Shown: one piece after another, positions 26,603 to 33,859 of the stretch
How positions within the stretch are numbered: position 1 is the first letter of the stretch
How the letters are laid out: every line of letters begins with the position of its first letter
NCBI GenBank assembly: GCA_007122315.1
Contig: SKUB01000111.1
Span: 1 to 64,000 of the forward strand
Reading direction: 5' to 3'
Length of the DNA stretch: 64,000 bases
From: Pseudomonadales bacterium
GTDB lineage: Bacteria; Pseudomonadota; Gammaproteobacteria; Pseudomonadales; Azotimanducaceae
Translations under genes and position numbers: made by a program
The notes under the pieces: model-generated
The model's input: only the letters and a program-made list of their open reading frames with translations
What the model was told of the DNA's origin: nothing
Database searches by the model: none

Positions 26603-27844
26603 TCAGTGCGGATGCACCTGTACGGGCAGGTCCGCGATACCGCGGATGAAGTTGTTCGGCACCCGAACCGGCTCGCCGACCACCTCCACGAGCTTGAAGC
26701 GGGCGTGGATCTCCTCCCAAAGCACACGGAGCTGTAGTTCCGCCAGGCGGTTGCCCATGCAGCGATGCAGTCCGTAGCCGAAGGCGACGTGGGCACGGGC
26801 GTTGGGGCGGTCGACGATGAGGGTGTCGGCATCCTCGAACACCTCTTCGTCACGGTTTCCCGATAGATACCACATGACCACCTTGTCCCCGGCGCGGATG
26901 GTCTTGCCGCGCATTTCCACGTCCTCGACCGCCGTTCGGCGCATGTGAATCACAGGCGTCTGCCAGCGAATCATCTCGGCCACGGCATTGGGAATCAGGT
27001 CCGGGCGCTCCCGCAGCTTCGCGTACTGGTCGGGAAAGCGATTGAGGGCCAGGACGCCGCCACTGATGGAATTGCGCGTGGTGTCATTGCCCCCGACGAT
27101 CAACAGCAGGATATTGCCGAGAAACTCCTTCGGCCGAGTCATCATGTCCCGGGTCGACTCGCCGTGGGCGAGCATGGATATCAGGTCGTCACCCGGCTCC
27201 CTGGCGGCGCGCTCCTGCCACAGCTCGGTAAACGCACGCACGCAATCCGTGAGCTCCTCGGCGCGCTGCGCCGCTGGCATGCCGGCTTCGCCCATGAGCT
27301 GGGGCGACGCCGTGGTCACATCCGACCAATGGATCAGCTTGTGACGATCCTCGTAGGGAAAATCGAACAGCGTCGCCAGCATGCGGGCGGTCAGCTCCAC
27401 CGACACATGCCGAACCCAGTTGAACGTTTCACCCACCGGCAGATGGTCGAGGATGTCGGCCGCCCGCTCCCGGATCACCGGCTCCAGACGGGCCAGATTC
27501 GTAGGCGCGACGGAGGGCGCGACGGTCTTGCGCTGCTCGTCATGGCGGGGTGGGTCCATCGCGATGAAGTTCTCGAGCTCCACCTCTGGTTCGGCATCAC
27601 GGTCGGCGATGGTGATGCCGCCCACCTCGGAGGAGAACAGCTTGTGGTTGATATCCACGTACTTGATGTCATCGAAGCGGGTGATGGACCAGTACGGCCC
27701 GTTGCTGCTGTCCCGGCAGAAGTGGACAGGATCTTCGCGGCGCAGGCGCGCGAACAGTTTGCCGACGCTGTCATTGCCGTAGAGTTCGGAGCGGCTGACG
27801 TCGACGTCCTCGATACGATCGTTGATCTGCGGTGCCTCGCTCAT
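26603..27844 (-). CDS. Cytochrome P450, CYP153 family (alkane omega-hydroxylase type)
   Basis: The 413-aa soluble P450 has the haem-binding loop HVAFGYGLHRCMGNRLAE with its cysteine ligand. The I-helix oxygen-activation motif is LLIVGGNDTTRNSISGG. The MWYLSGNRDEEVF and RWQTPVIHMRRTA segments are characteristic of CYP153 alkane and fatty-acid terminal hydroxylases. It follows the BVMO gene by 21 bp, with GGGAGAG before its ATG, so the two form an operon. CYP153 enzymes need a ferredoxin and ferredoxin reductase; neither is adjacent. Confidence 0.9.
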   Translation of the reverse strand: MSEAPQINDRIEDVDVSRSELYGNDSVGKLFARLRREDPVHFCRDSSNGPYWSITRFDDIKYVDINHKLFSSEVGGITIADRDAEPEVELENFIAMDPPRHDEQRKTVAPSVAPTNLARLEPVIRERAADILDHLPVGETFNWVRHVSVELTARMLATLFDFPYEDRHKLIHWSDVTTASPQLMGEAGMPAAQRAEELTDCVRAFTELWQERAAREPGDDLISMLAHGESTRDMMTRPKEFLGNILLLIVGGNDTTRNSISGGVLALNRFPDQYAKLRERPDLIPNAVAEMIRWQTPVIHMRRTAVEDVEMRGKTIRAGDKVVMWYLSGNRDEEVFEDADTLIVDRPNARAHVAFGYGLHRCMGNRLAELQLRVLWEEIHARFKLVEVVGEPVRVPNNFIRGIADLPVQVHPH

Positions 27845-27865
27845 GGCGGTCTCTCCCGTTGTCGC

Positions 27866-29332
27866 TCAGCTCCCGGTTTTCAGCTCGCTGCGCTTCGGGC
27901 GCAGGAATTCCGCGCAGAAGCGCAGTGCCGAGTAGGGCCAGAGCGTGAAGTTGTGATCGTTCTCGTCGGTGTACCAGGCCTGGCACCCGCCACTGAAAAC
28001 CATTTGCTTCATGTCGCGCTGGATGCGCGCATTGAAGCGGTCCGTGGCATCGGCCGTGGGCTCGACGTGACGTGCACCGTGCCTGGCTAACAGGCGCATG
28101 CATCGGGTGACGAATCGGGCCTGGGCCTCGATCATGATCAGGGCAGACGTGTGCCCGGTGGCGCTGTTGGGACCGAGGAGCATGAAAAAGTTCGGAAAGC
28201 CGGGTGCCATCACGGTGCGGTACGACTCCACGCGGTGGCGCCACTGCTCCTGCAGGCTGCGCCCGTTGCGACCACGAATGTCCACATACTCGTGGATGTC
28301 GAAAGGTTTGAAGCCGGTGGCCTCGATGATCGTGTCCACTTCATGCAGCTGCCCGCTGGCGTCGCGGATTCCGTTGGGTTCGATCTGCGTGATGGCATCG
28401 GTCACCAGATGGACGTTGTCGCGGTTGAATGCGGCCAGGTAATCGTCGGAAATGCAGCGCCGTTTGCAGCCGGCCGTGTAGTCGGGTGTCAGCTTGCGCC
28501 GGGTCTCAGGATCGTGGACCTCACGTTCGAGAAACTCCAGTGCAGCGCGCTCGATGCGGCGATTGAGCCAGCTGCCGCGGCGCAGTGACAGCGTGCCGAG
28601 GACGTCCATGGCCAGCCAGATGGACCAGCGGTGGAGGCGCATGAGGGCCGGGAAGCGCCGATAGCGTGCGCGCCGTTCCGGCGGTATGTCCTTGGCCATG
28701 CGCGGGAACACCCATGCCGCCGAGCGCTGAAACACGGTGACCTGGTCCACCTCCGGCGCGATGCTGGGCAGCACCTGGGCGGCGCTGGCGCCGGTACCGA
28801 TGATGGCGACGCGGCGGCCGCTGAGATCATGGCCATGGTCCCACTTTGCAGTATGAAACATGCGCCCTTTGAAGCTCTCCCGTCCCTCGATGCGGGCGTG
28901 TTGCGGTTGGTGCAGACCGCCAAGACCGCTCACCACCAGGTCCGCGCTCAGCGTACGGCCATCGGCGAGGCCGATCTGCCAGCGGTCGCCGTCGAAACTC
29001 AGCTGCCGGATCTCTGCACCGAACTCAAGATGTGGAGCCAGTCCATAGGTCTCGACGCAGCGCTCGCAGTAGGACCTGATCTCCTCGCCGCCGGAGAAGG
29101 CATGACTCCAGTCCGGGTTCAGCTCGAATGAAAACGAGTAGACGTGAGAGGGAACATCGCAGGCAACGCCTGGATAGGTGTTTTCGCGCCATGTTCCGCC
29201 TACACCATCCGCTTTTTCGAGGATGACGAAGTCGCCTACGCCCTGTTTCCGCAGCTGAACGCCCATGCACAGGCCCGACATGCCGGCTCCGAGAACGGCG
29301 ACGCGATAATGGGAGCCATTGGCCGTAAGCAT
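27866..29332 (-). CDS. Flavin-containing / Baeyer-Villiger-type monooxygenase
   Basis: The 488-aa class B flavoprotein has an N-terminal FAD fold (VAVLGAGMSGLCMGVQL) and the GVGGTWRENTYPGVACDVPS segment. The Baeyer-Villiger fingerprint FxGxxxHxxxW(P/D) appears as FKGRMFHTAKWDHG. The NADPH fold is VAIIGTGASAAQVLPSI. Such enzymes insert oxygen next to ketones. Coupled to CYP153, it could take part in subterminal or terpenoid oxidation, but the substrate is unknown. It is the first gene of the two-gene operon. Confidence 0.9.
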   Translation of the reverse strand: MLTANGSHYRVAVLGAGMSGLCMGVQLRKQGVGDFVILEKADGVGGTWRENTYPGVACDVPSHVYSFSFELNPDWSHAFSGGEEIRSYCERCVETYGLAPHLEFGAEIRQLSFDGDRWQIGLADGRTLSADLVVSGLGGLHQPQHARIEGRESFKGRMFHTAKWDHGHDLSGRRVAIIGTGASAAQVLPSIAPEVDQVTVFQRSAAWVFPRMAKDIPPERRARYRRFPALMRLHRWSIWLAMDVLGTLSLRRGSWLNRRIERAALEFLEREVHDPETRRKLTPDYTAGCKRRCISDDYLAAFNRDNVHLVTDAITQIEPNGIRDASGQLHEVDTIIEATGFKPFDIHEYVDIRGRNGRSLQEQWRHRVESYRTVMAPGFPNFFMLLGPNSATGHTSALIMIEAQARFVTRCMRLLARHGARHVEPTADATDRFNARIQRDMKQMVFSGGCQAWYTDENDHNFTLWPYSALRFCAEFLRPKRSELKTGS

Positions 29333-29482
29333 GGCGTATCGACCTCCTGTCTGATGAGAGTGGACCTACGCTACCGGAAGGCCAATGCGTCCGGAAGGGG
29401 TATTGTCAAGGCCAGTCTCTGGGCCATGATCGGACTGTCGACAGTCTGGTAGGCTGTTGGGCACCAGCCGGGAATGGGGCAC

Positions 29483-30757
29483 ATGGCAGACGCTGTGGGG
29501 GAACTGATTGCCTGTCACGAGTGCGATCGACTGCATTGGCAGGCAGCGTTGCCTCCGGGCGGTCGCGCCGACTGCAACAATTGTGGCGCGCTCCTCTATC
29601 GGGACATTCCCGACTCCCTGAACCGCGCTCTTGCCCTTTACCTCACCGCGTTGCTGCTGTTCATCATTGCCAACAGCTTTCCTTTTCTCGCGCTCGAGTT
29701 CGGCGGCCGAGTCGAAAGCAATCTGCTCATCAGCGGTGGCTGGGCGCTGTATGAGATGGGCATGGGCGAGCTCGGTCTGCTGGTCTTTCTCACCAGCATC
29801 GTGTTTCCGCTGCTCACCATGCTCGGGATGCTCTATCTGCTCATCCCCCTGCGTTTCGGCGAGAGGCCTCCAGCGATGGGTCTTGTATGGCGCCTGGTGA
29901 ACGGACTCCTGCCCTGGAGTCTGCTGGGAGTGTTCCTGCTCGGCACCCTGGTTGCCGTGATCAAACTGCAGGACCTGGCCAACGTGATTCCCGGCGTGGC
30001 CCTGTTCGCATTCGCCGCCTCCATGTTCGCCTACGCGGCAGCACGCGCGAACTTCGATCCGCGAAAGCTCTGGGTCGGCTCGCCGATTCGTCAACTCACG
30101 GCGGACGCGGCCCGGGCCGGCGCGCCACTGCACACCTGCCATGGCTGCGGTCTGCTCCGGCCTTTGAGCGACGGGCTGCACCACTGCCCGCGCTGCGGCT
30201 CGCGGCTGCACTACCGGAAGACGGACAGCGTGAACCGCACCTGGGCGTTGCTGATCGCTGCAGCGTTGCTGTTCATCCCGGCCAATGTGTTTCCGATCAT
30301 GGAGGTCATCCAGTTCGGTCAGGGCGAGCCCGACACCATCATCAGCGGTGTCATCAAGCTGATCGGGGCCGGCTTCTGGGGCCTGGGTCTGCTGGTCTTC
30401 TTCGTCAGCATCGTGGTGCCGGTGGCCAAGCTGGTGAGCCTTGCCTGGTTGCTCAAGACCGTGCAGAAGCGCTCATCGTGGCGTCCGCGGGACCGGACAC
30501 GCCTCTACCGTGTGACTGAGGTGGTGGGGTCCTGGTCCATGGTGGACGTGTTTCTGGTGGGGCTGCTCACCGGACTGGTGAGCCTCGACGTGCTTGCGAC
30601 GGTCCGGCCAGGGATCGGTGCCACATTCTTTGCATCCGTCGTGATCCTGACCATGTTCGCAGCGATGAGCTTCGACTCGCGCCTGATCTGGGACACCTGC
30701 GATGAGGATGGGGAGACGGACGAGCATGTCCAAGGTAGCAGTGAGGTTCCGGCATGA
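29483..30757 (+). CDS. pqiA: PqiA-like integral membrane protein
   Basis: The protein is about 424 aa (427 if ATG 29474 is used; both are possible and neither has a strong ribosome binding site). It has two repeats, each a cytoplasmic zinc ribbon followed by a membrane block. The ribbons are CHECDRLHW with CNNCGALLY, and CHGCGLLRP with CPRCGSRLHY. Each block has four hydrophobic helices. E. coli PqiA is the inner-membrane partner of PqiB in lipid movement across the envelope. It is the first gene of a five-gene overlapping operon and overlaps pqiB by 4 bp. Confidence 0.9.
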   Translation: MADAVGELIACHECDRLHWQAALPPGGRADCNNCGALLYRDIPDSLNRALALYLTALLLFIIANSFPFLALEFGGRVESNLLISGGWALYEMGMGELGLLVFLTSIVFPLLTMLGMLYLLIPLRFGERPPAMGLVWRLVNGLLPWSLLGVFLLGTLVAVIKLQDLANVIPGVALFAFAASMFAYAAARANFDPRKLWVGSPIRQLTADAARAGAPLHTCHGCGLLRPLSDGLHHCPRCGSRLHYRKTDSVNRTWALLIAAALLFIPANVFPIMEVIQFGQGEPDTIISGVIKLIGAGFWGLGLLVFFVSIVVPVAKLVSLAWLLKTVQKRSSWRPRDRTRLYRVTEVVGSWSMVDVFLVGLLTGLVSLDVLATVRPGIGATFFASVVILTMFAAMSFDSRLIWDTCDEDGETDEHVQGSSEVPA

Positions 30758-32400
30758 GTGAGCCGCGTATCGACCAGCCGGAGGTGCACGGGCGCTCCGG
30801 CCCGTCCGTGGTCTGGTTGATTCCGATCCTCACGCTGCTCATCGGTGGCTGGCTTATCTTCCGCACCCTCGCCGACCAGGGGCCGGAGGTGACCATCGAG
30901 TTCCGCACTGCGGCGGGCATCGAGGCAGGCCGAACCCGGATCAAATACAAGAGCGTGGACATCGGTGTGGTCGAGCAGGTGCGGTTCGCCGAGGACTTCG
31001 GCAGCATCACGGTACGGGCGCGATTCGACCCTGGCATGGAGCATCTTCTGCGCCGCAACACCCGTTTCTGGGTGGTGCGCCCTGAGTTCAGCCTGCGCGG
31101 AGCCTCCGGCCTCGAGACCCTGATCTCAGGGGCCTACATTCAGATCGACCCAGGACCGGGATCACCCCAGCGACATTTCGTCGGCCTGGAGCAGCAGCCG
31201 CTGATCACGGCGGACGAACCGGGCAAGACCGTCACCCTGGTCACCGAACGTCTCGGCGGTATCGATGTAGGGTCGCCCATCTATTATCGCGGCATTCTGG
31301 CGGGGGAGGTGCTCGGGCACGAGCTGGCAAGTGATCGTCGCAGCATCTACATCTCGGCGTTCGTTCGCGATCCCTTCGACCAGCTCGTGCGCGGCAACAG
31401 TCGTTTCTGGAACGTGAGCGGAGTCGAAGTGGGCTTCGGTGCAGAAGGCCCGGAAGTCCGTATGGAGTCGCTGCAATCGCTGGTGTTCGGGGGCATTGCT
31501 TTCGAGACGTCGCTTCAGGCAGAGCAGATGACAGCCGACGTCTCAGATCTCCTGTTTACCCTGCACGACAGCTATCGGGAGATCCAGGAGCGGGCCTACA
31601 TCCGCAAGCTCAATTACGTCCTGTTCTTCGATGGCTCAGTGCGGGGTCTGGCCGCCGGTGCACCGGTCGAATTCCGCGGTATCCGGGTCGGGTCCGTTCG
31701 CGACGTCAGCCTGGAGCTGAACCCCGAGACCCTCGATTTCCGCCTGCCGGTGGTGATCGAGATCGAACCGGAGCGGATCATGGATGTGAATGCCGGACCT
31801 CCTCCCGAGCAGGTCCTCGAGTCCCTCGTGGAGCGCGGCATGCGCGCCCGTCTGCAGACCGGCAGCCTCATTACCGGCACGCTGTTCGTGGAGTTGAACA
31901 TGTATCCGGATACCGAGCTGGTCCGGCGCGGCGAGGGCCAGCTGCCTTATCCTGAGCTGCCGACGGTGCCTGGTGCCGTCGAGACCATCACCGCGTCCAT
32001 CGAGAAACTGGTCGCGCAGCTCGATGACGTGGCCTTGGACAAAATCGCCGCGAACCTGCTCGGTACTCTCGAAGGAACCAACGCGCTGCTGAACGCGCCG
32101 GAGGTCGCGCGCATGCTGGGCGACGTCGAAGGTTCGATGCGGGCATTCCGTGGCATCCTCGAACAGATGGAAGCCTCCGACATGGAGGCCACCCTGGTGG
32201 CGGCTCAGGGTGTGCTGCGCAACCTGGAGGAGACGCTGGCGGGTGCCACAGCGGCACTCGATCCGCAGTCGCCGCTGCACTACAACCTGGTGCGGATGCT
32301 GTCGGAGCTGGAAGAAGCGGCACGCTCGATCCGGGCTCTGGTCGAGGTGCTGGAGCGTGAACCCCAAGCCGTCATCTTCGGTCGCGGCGGAGACGAATGA
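30754..32400 (+). CDS. pqiB: PqiB-like MCE protein with three MCE domains
   Basis: The 548-aa protein has one N-terminal membrane helix (VVWLIPILTLLIGGWLIF) and a periplasmic part with three MCE/MlaD domains at about residues 43-135, 160-250 and 285-390. Each has the GxxxxYxGxxxGxV-type core, for example IYYRGILAGEVLG and VEFRGIRVGSVRD. The last 150 residues are helical, fitting the needle-like coiled tail that spans the periplasm in E. coli PqiB. ATG overlaps the pqiA stop (ATGA). Confidence 0.93.
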   Translation: MSEPRIDQPEVHGRSGPSVVWLIPILTLLIGGWLIFRTLADQGPEVTIEFRTAAGIEAGRTRIKYKSVDIGVVEQVRFAEDFGSITVRARFDPGMEHLLRRNTRFWVVRPEFSLRGASGLETLISGAYIQIDPGPGSPQRHFVGLEQQPLITADEPGKTVTLVTERLGGIDVGSPIYYRGILAGEVLGHELASDRRSIYISAFVRDPFDQLVRGNSRFWNVSGVEVGFGAEGPEVRMESLQSLVFGGIAFETSLQAEQMTADVSDLLFTLHDSYREIQERAYIRKLNYVLFFDGSVRGLAAGAPVEFRGIRVGSVRDVSLELNPETLDFRLPVVIEIEPERIMDVNAGPPPEQVLESLVERGMRARLQTGSLITGTLFVELNMYPDTELVRRGEGQLPYPELPTVPGAVETITASIEKLVAQLDDVALDKIAANLLGTLEGTNALLNAPEVARMLGDVEGSMRAFRGILEQMEASDMEATLVAAQGVLRNLEETLAGATAALDPQSPLHYNLVRMLSELEEAARSIRALVEVLEREPQAVIFGRGGDE

Positions 32401-33002
32401 TGCGTGTCTTTCTGGCTCTCACCTTCGCAAGCCTGCTCATCGCCTGCTCCGGCGGGACTCAGATCCGACACTATCTGGTCGACCCACAGCCCGGACCCAG
32501 GCTTGCGGAGCCCGATGCCCCGGCATTGGTGGTAGAGATCGTCGACGTCGAGCTGCCGCGCTACCTGGACCGGTACCCCATCGTCCGTCGCGGCGCGGAC
32601 GGTCAGCTCACCCTGTCAGGCGGCCATCAGTGGGGCGAGAGTCTGCGTCTGAACCTGCTGCGCACGCTGTCGATCAATCTCGGGGAGCAGCTTGGCAGCG
32701 TGAACGTCGCGACCCCGCGTATGCGTAGCCCAACTGCCCCGGATTACCGCGTGCTGGTGTTCATCGAGGCTTTCGAGGCTGATGCCTCCGGCGCAGTGCG
32801 GCTGGATGCCCGCTGGCAGCTCCTGGCGGGCCGCGACAATGCGACGCTGCACACGGCGCAGAGCCGACTGCGCCATGAACGCAACATCGGTCAGCGCGAC
32901 TATGCGGGCCAGGTTGCTGCCATGGCGGCACTGTTCGGTCAGTTGAGTGCGGAAATCGCCACCGCGCTATTGGCTGATGTCGAGTCGGGGCAGGGCAGCT
33001 GA
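32397..33002 (+). CDS. pqiC: PqiC-like outer-membrane lipoprotein
   Basis: The 201-aa lipoprotein (FASLLIACSGG, lipobox LIAC) belongs to the ABC-type transport auxiliary lipoprotein family of PqiC/YmbA. It has RHYLVDPQPG near the N-terminus and VVEIVDVELPRYLDRYPIV. In E. coli, PqiC anchors the PqiB tube at the outer membrane. It overlaps pqiB by 4 bp and the next gene by 1 bp (TGATG). Confidence 0.88.
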   Translation: MMRVFLALTFASLLIACSGGTQIRHYLVDPQPGPRLAEPDAPALVVEIVDVELPRYLDRYPIVRRGADGQLTLSGGHQWGESLRLNLLRTLSINLGEQLGSVNVATPRMRSPTAPDYRVLVFIEAFEADASGAVRLDARWQLLAGRDNATLHTAQSRLRHERNIGQRDYAGQVAAMAALFGQLSAEIATALLADVESGQGS

Positions 33003-33859
33003 TGAGCTTGTTTCTGTCACGCCTTGCCGGTCTGCTCTTTGCACTGCTCGTTGCTGCGGCCCAGGTCTGGGCCGAAGGCAGTTTCGATGAAGCGTCGGGT
33101 GAAGAGATCATGCGCGCGGTGCATGAACGGCATCAGCAGTATCCGTACGTGTACGAAGAGCAGGTGATGGTTCTCGTCGATCGCCTGGGCCATCGGGAAA
33201 CCCGCCGGCAGCGTCGCTTCACCCGTGTCGAAGCCGACGGCACGGTGCGCTTCCTGCTGTTGTTCGATGCCCCGAGCGACGTTCTCGGCGTGGCGCTGAT
33301 GGCGATCCGGGATCCCAGCGGCAGCACCCGCCAGTCCTTCTATCTGCCAGCGCTTGGTCCCGACATGATCGAAGGCGCGGCGGACTCGGGCGACGGGCAT
33401 TTTCTCGGCAGCGATTTCACCGTCGAGAGCGTCACCGGAGAGGTTCTGGACGACTACCGTTACGTACGCCGCCGGGACCTGCGTATCGATGGAGAGACCC
33501 ACTACCGGGTGGATGTGCACCGGCGCGGGGACGATCCGGAGACCCAGCCGCCGCTGCGGAGCCACTTCGTACAGCCGGATATCCTGTTCATCGTGCGCAC
33601 GGATCACCTGGACGATCGCGGCCGCGTCCTGCGGCGACAGACCCATCACGACCTGGTTCCGGTTGGCGGCGGCATCTGGAGACCCAACCTGCTGCGCATG
33701 GACAACCTGCGTGACGGTCATCAGAGCCTGCTGCGGATCGAACGGCGGATTTTCTCCTCCGACCGCGTACCTGCCGAACTCTTCACCACTGAATGGATCC
33801 AGTCGAATCAGCCGCCCTTGCCGCGGCCTCTACCAGACGACCCGGAGGAGGAGGCGTGA
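33002..33859 (+). CDS. LolA-like outer-membrane lipoprotein-sorting family protein
   Basis: The 285-aa secreted protein has a signal peptide ending VAAAQVWA and a beta-rich LolA/LolB-like domain. Recognisable parts are FDAPSDVLGVALMAIRD, the FYLPALG segment and LGSDFTVESV, the typical pattern of the family annotated as outer membrane lipoprotein-sorting protein. Such proteins are often encoded next to RND/MMPL exporters, as here, and are thought to carry hydrophobic cargo through the periplasm. Start and stop codons overlap both neighbours, so translation is coupled. Confidence 0.85.
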   Translation: MSLFLSRLAGLLFALLVAAAQVWAEGSFDEASGEEIMRAVHERHQQYPYVYEEQVMVLVDRLGHRETRRQRRFTRVEADGTVRFLLLFDAPSDVLGVALMAIRDPSGSTRQSFYLPALGPDMIEGAADSGDGHFLGSDFTVESVTGEVLDDYRYVRRRDLRIDGETHYRVDVHRRGDDPETQPPLRSHFVQPDILFIVRTDHLDDRGRVLRRQTHHDLVPVGGGIWRPNLLRMDNLRDGHQSLLRIERRIFSSDRVPAELFTTEWIQSNQPPLPRPLPDDPEEEA